Assembly: GCF_000582685.1 (NCBI RefSeq)
Contig: NZ_KK073768.1
Span: 4,119,077 to 4,183,076, forward strand
Origin: [Scytonema hofmanni] UTEX 2349
GTDB lineage: Bacteria > Cyanobacteriota > Cyanobacteriia > Cyanobacteriales > Nostocaceae
DNA length: 64,000 nt
Direction of reading: 5' to 3'
In this document: piece after piece, positions 1 to 8,887 of the stretch
Numbering within the stretch: the first letter of the stretch is position 1
Layout of the letters: every line of letters begins with the position of its first letter
Notes under the pieces: generated by a model
Told to the model about the DNA's origin: nothing
Database searches by the model: none
Seen by the model: the letters and a program-made list of their open reading frames with translations, nothing else
Translations under genes and position numbers: made by a program

Positions 1-98
1 GAAAACGTTTTGCGCTTTCCTCTGCGTGACTCTGCGTTAAACATGTATTTCAAATTATTAACATTATTAGCAATCTTAGATGATAAAAATTTGAGTTA

Positions 99-1484
99 TC
101 ACGAAATCATCTTCTCTAACGCTGTTTGTAAATCTCCCTTTAAATCATCAATTGCTTGTCTGGCACTAACGCGATTTTTCTGATAACTTGAAAAACGTTC
201 TGTAACTGAAATTGGCTCACCTATTGTTACCCGCGTTTTTCGCCAACCTAAACGAGGTCGTGCAGGGTTTTTATCTCCTTTAATGCGAGAAATTAAATCA
301 AATAAAATTAAAGATGTTTCGGCAAATCTTTCAAAAGTAGGCTTTTCTTTCACATAATTTTCTCTCACCGCGACAAAACTTTCTGCTAAACGCATATGAA
401 GCATCCGCAGAGATGCTTCTTCGGCAATCCAATCTGCCAAGCCGCGATGTAAAGGCGATAAATTATTAAAATCTGGTAAATCTGTTCGGTAAATATCTTC
501 CCAGCCGGCGGACTCAATACGGCGACATCGTTCAATTACAGTTCCCCCACTTTCCAGATTAAAATATTGCTCTGCTGCTTGCAATCCTTTATTTAATAAC
601 GCTTGCAGCCGAGTATCAATATCTTGGTTAGAGTTAGTAGATGGTGTTTGATGATAAAAGCGATCGCTAAATTGTTCCATCTGGGAAAGCACATGTTCAC
701 CAAGCCGCAAAATTCGCTCTGAAAATAACTTTTCCATTTCAATTGATTCAGTAATAGGCTGTATAGATAAACCGCTATCAGCTTCTAACTTACTCAAAAG
801 TGAATTCAGTTTTTTCCAACTTGGATTAATGTAAAAATATTGAATAGCGATCGCCACAATTAAAACTTCCTCAGAACGATTAGCTTTCGCCAAATCTTCT
901 GCACACCAAAAGCCTAACTGAGCAACTCCAGGTTCTAAAGGACTGACAATTTCACTATGTCCATTAGTGCCTCCCTCTGGCGCTATACTAATAGGGAACT
1001 TGCCATTGGCAAATAAATCCCGCGAGGAACGCAAACCAACTCGATCCAACCGCTTACCTCGATAAATCGATAACCCTCCCAAACTAGACAACATCCAACC
1101 CAGCCACTTTCCAGCCCATAAAGTCATTCCCCGGTCATAAAGAAAGTAAGAATGAGCGGGGTATTGTAATGAAATATTCTGTTGACGCGCTACCCTTGGT
1201 ACAGCCTTGGAAAGTAAATGCATCATCGAAAGAGGATCGTCAACCTCAGAGTGACGAAAAGCCATTAAAAAGCGAATTTTCCCCTTTTGAAATCTTTCGT
1301 AGAGATTGACTAACATCTCCACATTCACGGTTTCAATCTGTGCGATACCGGCAGGCAGCCACGGTCGAAGCCGAAAGCGCTGCAACACTGGCAAAAGCGC
1401 TTTCACAAAATAGTATACAAGCAAATTAAAGCGCTGTGGGATAAATTCTAGACGTGGTTGAGCGTGGTCAATCGGATGCGGCAA
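99..1484 (-). CDS. PlsC-family glycerol/phospholipid acyltransferase
   Basis: 461-aa protein of the glycerol-3-phosphate/lysophosphatidate acyltransferase superfamily, which transfers acyl groups in membrane lipid synthesis. Seen: the H-x4-D catalytic motif at His78-Asp83 (FRHSEVDDP) and the second-block motif PEGGTNG around residues 169-175, at the spacing expected for PlsC folds. The protein is about twice the size of a minimal PlsC domain; the extra ~200 C-terminal residues are helical and of unknown role. No clear signal peptide; the hydrophobic stretch at 20-35 may anchor it to the membrane. It reads alone on the minus strand, with the start ATG at 1484. The acyl acceptor cannot be told from the sequence. 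Confidence 0.75.
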   Translation of the reverse strand: MPHPIDHAQPRLEFIPQRFNLLVYYFVKALLPVLQRFRLRPWLPAGIAQIETVNVEMLVNLYERFQKGKIRFLMAFRHSEVDDPLSMMHLLSKAVPRVARQQNISLQYPAHSYFLYDRGMTLWAGKWLGWMLSSLGGLSIYRGKRLDRVGLRSSRDLFANGKFPISIAPEGGTNGHSEIVSPLEPGVAQLGFWCAEDLAKANRSEEVLIVAIAIQYFYINPSWKKLNSLLSKLEADSGLSIQPITESIEMEKLFSERILRLGEHVLSQMEQFSDRFYHQTPSTNSNQDIDTRLQALLNKGLQAAEQYFNLESGGTVIERCRRIESAGWEDIYRTDLPDFNNLSPLHRGLADWIAEEASLRMLHMRLAESFVAVRENYVKEKPTFERFAETSLILFDLISRIKGDKNPARPRLGWRKTRVTIGEPISVTERFSSYQKNRVSARQAIDDLKGDLQTALEKMIS

Positions 1485-1773
1485 GATAAATCTCCAGATT
1501 GTGTTGCTTTAAGGTAGGGAATCTCTAACTTAGCGAAAAAATGAGCATGACACTTTACCCTCTAATGTCGAAATTTTGTGACAGAAATGTGCTTATTTAC
1601 TTCATTGTTAACATCTATCGATAGAAATAACTTGCAAAAGTTCCAAAAATATAGTACAGATAAGACTTAAGCTAGATGATAGTCTTTGTCCGCGTGTAAA
1701 GTACGGCATAAGTTAACTGACTATTGACTGTTGACTGTCAACTGTTAACAGTCAATAGCCACCATTTATATAA
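1485..1773. other. divergent intergenic region with palindromic repeat
   Basis: Gene-free spacer between divergent genes that must hold both promoters. It ends in heptamer-like TTGACTG units that fold back as an inverted repeat (1721-1758). No confident promoter boxes were identified. Confidence 0.5.
1721..1758. repeat. inverted repeat built from TTGACTG-type heptamers
   Basis: Outer arms CTATTGACTGTT and AACAGTCAATAG are perfect complements; the centre is made of TTGACTG/CAACTGT units. It sits 15 bp upstream of the start codon at 1774, so it may form a hairpin in the 5' leader of that gene. Confidence 0.7.
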
Positions 1774-2367
1774 ATGGAAATAAATAACCCCAAAAAACAC
1801 AACCCAACTAAAAAATTCATGATGTTTTACACAAATACTTGGCAGAAAATATTAATCGTTATGGGAATGGCAATTTCTACCTCTTCGATTTATCCCTGTA
1901 ATGTTCAGGCTCAATCTTTGGCGGAAAAAGACAATATCTTAATAGCTCAAAATTTAGGGGGAATAGTACGAAAAATACCCCTCGAAGAAGTCCCACTGAC
2001 AACAATGTCTGCGGCAAAAACAGCGACAAATGCTCAATTTGACCAAGCCCGAATTGAACTGAAGCCAGATGGTTCCTTAATATATATTATGAGAGGAAAA
2101 AATCAACAAGGCTTTCAAGTTGAAGCACAAGTTACTCCCAGTGGCACTATTATTCAAGTTGATGAGCAAATAGACTCCAGTGCAGTTCCGGAAATTGCTG
2201 TGAAAGCTTTCAAACGATGGGCACCAAATGACCAACTTATCAGCATTTGGCGGAGTACCCGTCTTGGGGAATTGTACTATCAATTTGTCATTCAGGATTT
2301 TTGGTTAGAAGTTGCTACTGATGGGAATAAAGTTATGATTTATCGAAAAAAAGTTAATATTACTTAA
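1774..2367 (+). CDS. secreted hypothetical protein
   Basis: 197-aa protein with no recognised family. Seen: a basic N-terminus, a hydrophobic segment about residues 25-45 and a likely signal-peptidase site after NVQAQS, so it is probably exported. The mature part has short alternating beta-like stretches (SLIYIMRG, GFQVEAQVTP, LYYQFVIQDF, KVMIYRK) that resemble a PepSY-like alpha/beta fold, but the match is weak. Internal ATGs at codons 16-17 are possible starts and would leave a more typical signal peptide. It is the first of four plus-strand genes leading into the MscS, PstS-like and porin genes; a 47-bp inverted repeat (2404-2450) separates it from the next gene. Confidence 0.6.
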   Translation: MEINNPKKHNPTKKFMMFYTNTWQKILIVMGMAISTSSIYPCNVQAQSLAEKDNILIAQNLGGIVRKIPLEEVPLTTMSAAKTATNAQFDQARIELKPDGSLIYIMRGKNQQGFQVEAQVTPSGTIIQVDEQIDSSAVPEIAVKAFKRWAPNDQLISIWRSTRLGELYYQFVIQDFWLEVATDGNKVMIYRKKVNIT

Positions 2368-2403
2368 AGAATATTGAGAAAACTATGCAATTTTGAATTT
2401 GGT

Positions 2404-2450
2404 GTTTTAGAATTTAAATTTGAGAGCTAACCAAATCTAAATTCTAAAAC
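2404..2450. repeat. AT-rich inverted repeat, possible hairpin terminator
   Basis: Arms GTTTTAGAATTTAAATTTG and CAAATCTAAATTCTAAAAC are complementary at 18 of 19 positions, with a 9-nt loop. It lies between the secreted protein and the MscS gene and could end or attenuate transcription, though it lacks the GC-rich stem of a classical terminator. Confidence 0.55.
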
Positions 2451-2473
2451 AGAATTAATTTTTCTTTCCCCAA

Positions 2474-4057
2474 ATGAACATATTAATTATTTTTGCTGAA
2501 GTCGGCATCGTCATCTTTAGTTTTTTATTATTAACATGGTTGGTAGGCAATTTATCGAAGCTATTGATTAAAGTCTCAATACTAAAGCTAAACGATAGAA
2601 AGCTCAAAATCCTGCGCCGGAACATCACAAAATTTTTCTTAATTAGTTGCTTAATATTGTGCATTTTGATTGTAGGTGCTAATGGTTTTCTACTCTATCG
2701 AGGTGAAAACCTGCAACAATATACATTAAATCTGATTAACCGTATCCCAACAGGATTTTGGATAACACTAGGAATTGGTATTGCTCAGAGCATTGGCACT
2801 TTCATTGTAGCGGCGATCGCACTGAAAGTTATCAAATATTGCCTGAAGGTAGCTAGTACTTACGCCAAGAACTTAGAAACAAACACCGCCGACGATGAAA
2901 GCATTGATGCTTTTTTTAACGCTCTTTATCAAAGAATTAGAGGTGGAACTTGGCTGTGGGTAATCATTTGCAGTGCCCAGTTTCTAAAATTACCAGCAAT
3001 AGTTTCAGAATATCTGTACATCGCACTGCGAATTTATCTAATCATTGCTGTCGGATTGCTCATACTCAAAGCAGTCACAGCGATTGTTGATACTCTAGAT
3101 GCTATGAGCGTCAGATATTCCAGCCCTAATAACCTGTTGAGATTTTACAATCGCCTCCAATACCTGATACCCTTTTTAAAGCAGTGTCTGGAATTGGTGA
3201 TCTACGTCTGCATGGCAACATTGGTAGTTCAGCAGGTGCAGTTAATAAGCAATGTAGCCACTTTGGGTCTGCGAATTATCAAGATCATCACCATCATCTT
3301 CATGAGTCGTGTGTTCTTTCAGGTGATCTACTTACTTATTGAAGAGGTGCTATTCAAAGATCAGAATTTGACTGAGACGCAAAGAAGTAGACGTTTAACA
3401 CTCATTCCTCTGTTTCGGAGTTTATTACAATATTTAGTTTACTTCACCGTTATAATTTCCATTCTCTATACCCTCGACATTAATCCCACTCCTATACTGG
3501 CTGGTGCGGGTATTGTTGGGATAGCTATAGGTTTAGGCGCACAGACACTGATCAATGATATTGTTTGCGGCTTCTTTATTCTGTTTGAAAACTACTATTT
3601 AGTGGGTGACTATATTGATGCGGGAAAAGCCGAAGAGAAAAGTGTAGAGGGCATTGTTGAGGCGATTGAACTCAGAACCACCCGCGTTAGACATCCTAAT
3701 GGTCAATTGCAGATTATTCGCAATGGAGATATTGGCTCAATTACCAATTACTCCAAACAATACATATTTGCAGTAGTGGAAGTTGGCGTACCTTATAATT
3801 CCAACTTAGTTCATGTCTACAAAGTAATTGAAGAAGTAGGACAGCAGTTAAAAGCAAATGATCCAGATGTACTCGAAGCCACACAAGTAGATGGCGTGGA
3901 AAGTCTGGGTGAGTCTAACTTATTCCTGCGAACATTGACGAAGGTGAAGCCAGGAAAGCATCTTCAAATTCAGCGCGTTCTGCGGAAAGTTCTGATGGAT
4001 ACCTTGCTGGAAGAAGGTATTCTACTTCCTGCTCCCACTAAAAATGGCGATGATTAA
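2474..4057 (+). CDS. mechanosensitive ion channel, MscS family
   Basis: 527-aa membrane protein of the small-conductance mechanosensitive channel family, which opens under membrane tension to release solutes. Seen: about five to six hydrophobic segments (roughly residues 5-27, 50-72, 95-118, 155-205, 240-290, 310-345), then the pore-helix signature GAGIVGIAIGLGAQTLINDI and the conserved FFILFENYYLVGDYI leading into the beta domain, ending in a short alpha/beta C-terminus. The N-terminal extension before the MscS core makes it longer than E. coli MscS (286 aa). No purine-rich ribosome-binding site precedes the ATG. The gene is followed after 76 bp by the PstS-like gene. Its own ligand or tension threshold cannot be inferred. 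Confidence 0.85.
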   Translation: MNILIIFAEVGIVIFSFLLLTWLVGNLSKLLIKVSILKLNDRKLKILRRNITKFFLISCLILCILIVGANGFLLYRGENLQQYTLNLINRIPTGFWITLGIGIAQSIGTFIVAAIALKVIKYCLKVASTYAKNLETNTADDESIDAFFNALYQRIRGGTWLWVIICSAQFLKLPAIVSEYLYIALRIYLIIAVGLLILKAVTAIVDTLDAMSVRYSSPNNLLRFYNRLQYLIPFLKQCLELVIYVCMATLVVQQVQLISNVATLGLRIIKIITIIFMSRVFFQVIYLLIEEVLFKDQNLTETQRSRRLTLIPLFRSLLQYLVYFTVIISILYTLDINPTPILAGAGIVGIAIGLGAQTLINDIVCGFFILFENYYLVGDYIDAGKAEEKSVEGIVEAIELRTTRVRHPNGQLQIIRNGDIGSITNYSKQYIFAVVEVGVPYNSNLVHVYKVIEEVGQQLKANDPDVLEATQVDGVESLGESNLFLRTLTKVKPGKHLQIQRVLRKVLMDTLLEEGILLPAPTKNGDD

Positions 4058-4133
4058 TTTGCCATTATTTTTGAATATCAAATACGCATATTTATTGCTC
4101 AGATAAATTAACCAAAATTTACTCAAAATCCTC

Positions 4134-5147
4134 ATGAAAATCAGTAATATCCAGAAAATTTTAACTGCCACATTAGTAGCTGCAACAACAATTAGTTTGA
4201 CCACCAATGCTGCTTCTGCCCAATCATTGAGAGGGGCTGGTGATTCTTTTGCTCAACCTTTGATAGAACGCTATAGACAAGAATACGAACGAGAAACAGG
4301 TGAAAAGTTTAAATATAGCTCCATTGGCAGTGGTGGTGCAATTCGGTTATTTACGAAAAACTCTATAGATTTTGGTGCTACTACTTTAATTCCCACTCCC
4401 ATTGAAATCAATCAAATGGAAGATGGTTTGTTGATGGTGCCAACGGGGGGAGGTTCATTAGCTATTGTTTATCAGCTCAAAGAAGTCACTAGCGATGTCA
4501 AGTTATCCCGTCAGCAATTGGCAAAAATCTTTACAGGTCAAATTACTAACTGGCAACAAATTAATCCCCGTCTTCCTAATCAAAAAATCCAAGTTGTAGT
4601 TTGCTCTGACAATTGCGGTACTAGCTTTATTCTCACTAAATACTTACGGCAAATTAGCGGGGGAAAAATACTAGCTAGTAGAAACCCCGATTGGGGATTT
4701 CGGGTATTCTCTGCTCTAAGCCAAGATAGTCAAATCGCTGGAGAAGTCGAACGCATTGATGGTGCTATTGGCTATGTCCAAACAAACGTTGCTCTAGCAA
4801 ACAATCTGTCAATCGCGAGTATTGAGAATCAAGCTGGTAATTATGTTAAACCAACTCTAGAAGCAACCAAGAAAGCCCTAGCAAATATCAAATTTCAAGA
4901 TGATTTCACAACAGAAGATATCCAAGATCCAGAAAATGGTTATCCCTTGGTAAGTTTAACTTGGCTGCTGGTGCATAAAAAGTATTCCAATCAAGATATT
5001 CTGCAAAAAACTAAAAACTTGTTGATCTGGATTTCGACCAAGGGACAACAATTTAATGAAAAATCAGGATACACCAAAATTCCTGATGATGTTAACACCA
5101 AAGTAATTGAAGCTGTGAATAATGAAGTGAAAATTCGTCCTTTTTAA
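4134..5147 (+). CDS. PstS-like periplasmic phosphate-binding protein
   Basis: 337-aa periplasmic solute-binding protein. Seen: signal peptide with cleavage after about residue 29 (AASAQS), followed directly by the PstS-type start LRGAGDSFAQPLIERY, then YSSIGSGGAIRLF and DFGAT, which match the phosphate-binding loops of PstS/SphX, and NCGTSFILTKYL in domain 2. Established role of the family: binding orthophosphate for the PstCAB transporter. No pstC, pstA or pstB lies in this window; instead the gene sits between an MscS channel and an outer-membrane porin, so it may be a stand-alone phosphate capture protein (inference). AT-rich upstream DNA has TTAAC-like stretches, but no convincing Pho box was identified. 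Confidence 0.85.
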   Translation: MKISNIQKILTATLVAATTISLTTNAASAQSLRGAGDSFAQPLIERYRQEYERETGEKFKYSSIGSGGAIRLFTKNSIDFGATTLIPTPIEINQMEDGLLMVPTGGGSLAIVYQLKEVTSDVKLSRQQLAKIFTGQITNWQQINPRLPNQKIQVVVCSDNCGTSFILTKYLRQISGGKILASRNPDWGFRVFSALSQDSQIAGEVERIDGAIGYVQTNVALANNLSIASIENQAGNYVKPTLEATKKALANIKFQDDFTTEDIQDPENGYPLVSLTWLLVHKKYSNQDILQKTKNLLIWISTKGQQFNEKSGYTKIPDDVNTKVIEAVNNEVKIRPF

Positions 5148-5258
5148 AACTGATTTATCTGCTGAAAGATTTAGGATAAGCCAAAAATTCAGCATTCTTA
5201 AATTAGAATATAAAATTCAATCTAAAAATCAGACATTTTTTGTGATTAATCAAAGTTT

Positions 5259-6965
5259 ATGAAAAAATTGGATGTGCCTTTTACTCTTACTTCACTCATG
5301 TTAAGTGGTAATTTACTAACTTCATCACCAGTCGTAGCACAAGCTAATTTAAATGTAAATATTTCCGAACTATCATCTCAAGATCAATTAACGTTTGCAA
5401 CTGCTAATTTCGAGCCTCAAGTTGAAGAAATCCCGGCAAAGGAAACACCACAACCGCAAAGCGAAGAACTATATAGTAGTGCTCCTCCTGATTTAGATGA
5501 AATCGTCAATGTCAATCAATTACAAGATGTTACACCTGACCATTGGGCTTATGAAGCACTGCGTAACTTAGTAGAAAAATATCAATGTATTAGTGATTCT
5601 GGTGAAGGAAAATTTCATGGTAATCGGGCAATGACCCGTTATGAATTTGCAGATGCATTAAATAATTGTTTACTAAAAATTGGACGCTCAATTTACAGCT
5701 TGAGCAATAAATTTGCTAGCCAAGAAGACTTGGCAACTTTTAAAAAATTGCAAGAAGAATTTGCTCAAGAACTGCAAAATGTCACGGCAAGAATAGGTAG
5801 CTTAGAAGACAAGACAGCTTTGATTCAAGAGCAGCAGTTTAGCACTACTACAGTTTTAAAGGGTGACGTAAGCTTGAACTTAATTAGCGCTTTTGGTGAT
5901 AAAAAAGCAGTTTCTCCTGGTAGTAATTCTACAGAAAAAATAAATAGAAATATCACCCTGTCAGAACGAACAATTTTGACCCTTGATACCAGTTTTACAG
6001 GGAAAGATAGATTGCGAACCCAACTCGTAGCAGGGAATTTTAATAGTTTTGGCAGTAGTGTCACTGGCACAGAGATGACTCTTTTGACAGGTGCAATAAA
6101 CACTGGTAATAATGTCAATTTAGGTTCGCTATTTTATGAATTTCCCATAGGCAAACGCGGCATATTAGCCATTGCTCCGATAGCAGACTTTCCCACTCGC
6201 ATTTTTCCGGCTCTTAATCCTGTCAACTCAATCTCCAATTTTGGTGGAGAAAGTCCTATCTACTCCTTTGCTTTTGGTAGTGGTGCAGTCGGTTACTATC
6301 AATTCACCGACAAAATCGCCGGAGGTATCGCTTATTTAAGTAGTTCTGGTGACGCTCCCAATCAAGGAATATTTAATGGTCAATATACTGCTTTAACTCA
6401 AGTTACCTATACTCCATCAGATAAAATCGGGATTGCTTTTACCTACGGTCGCTATTACGCTCCGCAACCTGGTGCAACTATTAATGTCACGGGGAGTAAG
6501 GGTAGTCAATTTGCTCAATTACCATTTGGTGCAGATACACCGACTTCTTCCAATGCTTTTGGCTTACAATTTACCTATAAATTTAGCGATAAATTTACTT
6601 TAGGCGGTTGGACTAGCTACTTTAACGCTCGAGCTGAGGGTTCACCGACTGTTAGTGGTGTCAATGGCTCCCAAGGCGATCGCGCAGATATCTGGAGTTG
6701 GGCAATTACAGCATCGTTAACAGATTTGGGCAAATTAGGCAGTCAATTAAGTTTTGTCTTTGGGATTCCTCCCAAAGTGACAAACAATGATATTAGCGAT
6801 CGCGGCGATCCAGATACTTCCTTACATTTTGAATTATCTTATAACTATCCACTGACTGACAGAATTTATATTACTCCAGGATTTTTGATGATTACAAATC
6901 CAGAACATAATGCAGCCAATGATGCAGTTTGGGTTGGATTGATGCGAACTACATTTACATTTTAA
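5259..6965 (+). CDS. SLH-domain OprB-type porin (iron uptake porin family)
   Basis: 568-aa outer-membrane protein of the cyanobacterial porin family with an S-layer homology domain and OprB-like barrel. Seen: signal peptide ending near VVAQA (residue 29), a proline/glutamate-rich linker, one SLH domain around residues 88-145 (QLQDVTPDHWAYEALRNL, RAMTRYEFADALN), a coiled coil about 150-190, then a long beta-rich barrel with alternating aromatic strands ending in Phe (TTFTF), as expected for BAM insertion. Family role: diffusion channel that binds peptidoglycan-linked polymer via SLH. Being next to a phosphate-binding protein suggests it may pass inorganic ions (inference). Last gene of the plus-strand series; a purine/pyrimidine hairpin follows. 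Confidence 0.85.
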   Translation: MKKLDVPFTLTSLMLSGNLLTSSPVVAQANLNVNISELSSQDQLTFATANFEPQVEEIPAKETPQPQSEELYSSAPPDLDEIVNVNQLQDVTPDHWAYEALRNLVEKYQCISDSGEGKFHGNRAMTRYEFADALNNCLLKIGRSIYSLSNKFASQEDLATFKKLQEEFAQELQNVTARIGSLEDKTALIQEQQFSTTTVLKGDVSLNLISAFGDKKAVSPGSNSTEKINRNITLSERTILTLDTSFTGKDRLRTQLVAGNFNSFGSSVTGTEMTLLTGAINTGNNVNLGSLFYEFPIGKRGILAIAPIADFPTRIFPALNPVNSISNFGGESPIYSFAFGSGAVGYYQFTDKIAGGIAYLSSSGDAPNQGIFNGQYTALTQVTYTPSDKIGIAFTYGRYYAPQPGATINVTGSKGSQFAQLPFGADTPTSSNAFGLQFTYKFSDKFTLGGWTSYFNARAEGSPTVSGVNGSQGDRADIWSWAITASLTDLGKLGSQLSFVFGIPPKVTNNDISDRGDPDTSLHFELSYNYPLTDRIYITPGFLMITNPEHNAANDAVWVGLMRTTFTF

Positions 6966-6972
6966 TTAAAAA

Positions 6973-7088
6973 AGAGGGGAAAAGGGGAAAGGGGAAAGGG
7001 GAAAGGTATGGAAATAAAGAGTTATTTAGATTACTCCGGTAATCTTTTTTCTTTTTCCTTTACCCCTTACCCTTTCCCCTTTCCCCCT
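6973..7088. repeat. facing GGGGAAA and TTTCCCC heptamer arrays (hairpin between convergent genes)
   Basis: A GGGGAAA heptamer array (about 6974-7007) faces its reverse-complement array (about 7051-7088). Together they can form a long stem between the convergent porin and SagB genes. The right array ends 5 bp from the SagB stop codon. It may act as a bidirectional terminator. Confidence 0.7.
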
Positions 7089-7093
7089 CTGTT

Positions 7094-8626
7094 TTACCTC
7101 GGTCTTCCCAAAGTTGTAATATAAAGAACTGCCTCCTCAGCAGGGATACCTAAAACTTCATTCACATGATCGTCGAAGAAGCCACCGATACCGCTGACGC
7201 CCAAATTGAGGCGAATAGCGGCTAAATTCAGCCTCTGCCCCAAATGACCGGCATCCATGTGTAAATAACGGTAAACGCGATCGCCATATTGAGCCACAGC
7301 ATTTTTCAAATCTGCCGTATGGAAAAGCACCGCAGCGGCATCTCGCCCTAATTCTTGCCCCAAGCAGAGATAGTGTAATTCTCGCTGGAAATTTTTAAAG
7401 CGAATTTGTCTTAATTCTTGTGCTTTTGGTGCGTAATAATAACAGCCTGCATCAAGTCCTTTCACTCCAGAAACAGCAATAAATGTTTCGATTAGATTCA
7501 AATCAAAGTAGTCTGGATCTGGATCTAAACCTTGTTCGATGTAACTTTTCGGTTGGTAAGTAAAATTGAGTAAGGCTTTCAGCTCATCAAAAGTTAAATT
7601 GCTACCGCTGTAAGCACGGGTAGAACGTCGCTTCAGGATGTTTGTTTCCAGTTCCTCTAGCTTGTTTCCCCAGTTGATGGGTATGGTAGCCATAGGAATT
7701 TTTTGACAAAAAGGAAAGTTGTATTTATCTTCTAAAGATTTTTCTTGTTTCACCTCTGGTAAATTGAGCTTGCCAGTGGTACCTGGTAAAATTTGTGTGG
7801 AAATATGGAAATATCTCAACAGTTCGCCATCGGGTATTTGCGGATAATCAACTTCCGTGGGGGATGGTAAAGCAGTTCGCCCTAAAGGCAGATTTTGTTT
7901 GACATCCAATAAGTCAGCCAGAGGCAAAACAGCCACTGCTCCTTCTTGTTGTGAATCGAGATAAAGTAGTTCGTTCACCGCTTCATCCACAAAACCGCCG
8001 ATTAAGTGGGGACGATAATCTGTAATTGCACCAGCTAACTCAATATTGCCTAAAAGGTGTCCAGAATCGAGGAAAATCCGGCGATAAGCTCTATCTTCAT
8101 AACGCCACTGCGATCGATAGAAAACCGCAGTGATAATAATCGCCAATTGGGTATTTTCTAATGTCGGATGCCACAAACAAGCTGATTGCAAAGCTTGCCA
8201 AACATCACTTTCCCAATAATGCATCAGCGAATGATCGCGACACTGATAATTGTATAATCCAGGTGGTAACAACGGCGTACCACGAGAAACTACATATACC
8301 TCAGCGGGATACAGTCCACCTGCACTCGGCGCAGATCGTAGATAAATCGTGCTTCCCATCGAAGGCATTTTCGCCGTCAGCCCATAACTACAAAATAGCA
8401 GCCGCGAAAGTCTTTGCCACCATTGAGCATCTAGGTTATCGGCAAATTCCCCTGGTTTCTCTTGGATGTAGGGTTTGAGATCGAAGGAAGAGCCAATTTT
8501 GTACTCTTTAAAAGGCACAGGCTGCTTTGCCCAGTCAATACTGTGACTTTTCGAGGCAAGAGTTTGCGGATCGTATTTAGTGCGATCGTGGTAGTGCTGG
8601 GCAATTGATTGGCGTAGTTCTGGCAT
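7094..8626 (-). CDS. SagB/ThcOx family dehydrogenase (double nitroreductase fold)
   Basis: 510-aa FMN-dependent nitroreductase-superfamily protein with two tandem SagB-like domains (about residues 45-230 and 310-510). Seen: RSAPSAGGLYPAEVYVVSR in the first domain and RRSTRAYSGSNLTFDELKALL plus the closing YLHMDAGHLGQRLNLAAIRLNL in the second, both typical of SagB-type oxidoreductases. In TOMM pathways SagB oxidises azolines to azoles; the duplicated cyanobacterial form is often found alone and its substrate is unknown. No cyclodehydratase, precursor peptide or protease gene is nearby, so a role in a local RiPP pathway is not supported. It converges with the porin gene across a heptamer hairpin. 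Confidence 0.8.
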   Translation of the reverse strand: MPELRQSIAQHYHDRTKYDPQTLASKSHSIDWAKQPVPFKEYKIGSSFDLKPYIQEKPGEFADNLDAQWWQRLSRLLFCSYGLTAKMPSMGSTIYLRSAPSAGGLYPAEVYVVSRGTPLLPPGLYNYQCRDHSLMHYWESDVWQALQSACLWHPTLENTQLAIIITAVFYRSQWRYEDRAYRRIFLDSGHLLGNIELAGAITDYRPHLIGGFVDEAVNELLYLDSQQEGAVAVLPLADLLDVKQNLPLGRTALPSPTEVDYPQIPDGELLRYFHISTQILPGTTGKLNLPEVKQEKSLEDKYNFPFCQKIPMATIPINWGNKLEELETNILKRRSTRAYSGSNLTFDELKALLNFTYQPKSYIEQGLDPDPDYFDLNLIETFIAVSGVKGLDAGCYYYAPKAQELRQIRFKNFQRELHYLCLGQELGRDAAAVLFHTADLKNAVAQYGDRVYRYLHMDAGHLGQRLNLAAIRLNLGVSGIGGFFDDHVNEVLGIPAEEAVLYITTLGRPR

Positions 8627-8724
8627 ACGAGCTTTAATATCCTTCTACTACCTATCTTGGCACTCCTGCGCCTATAAGTTTCGTCTTCATTAGTACAAAT
8701 GCTGAATGGAAAAGTTAATGCTTA

Positions 8725-8887
8725 GAGGATGTTTGAAAAGTCCTCTTGTCAGTATCAAAACCTTCTAGATCCCCCTAAATCCCCCTTGAAAAGGGGGACT
8801 TTGATTCCGGTTCCCCCCTTTTTAAGGGGGGTTAGGGGGGATCAATAAGTGCCTAAAATCACAGCTAACCACTTTTCAAACAACCTC
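8725..8887. mobile_element. MITE-like element with TTA target duplication
   Basis: 163-bp non-coding element. Ends read GAGGATGTTTGAAAAGT (left) and, reversed, GAGGTTGTTTGAAAAGT (right): 16 of 17 identical. It is flanked by TTA at 8722-8724 and 8888-8890, consistent with a 3-bp target duplication. An inner inverted repeat at 8768-8843 (GATCCCCCTAAATCCCCCTT against its near complement) forms a strong stem. The right-hand TTA is also the stop codon of the DUF4349 gene. Confidence 0.75.

Noticed and set aside
4090..4133. TTAACC-like stretch upstream of the PstS-like gene as a Pho box
   Set aside because: Only one partial unit; cyanobacterial Pho boxes need tandem 8-mers.
7094..8626. RiPP (azole peptide) cluster around the SagB-type gene
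   Set aside because: No cyclodehydratase, precursor peptide, protease or transporter nearby.
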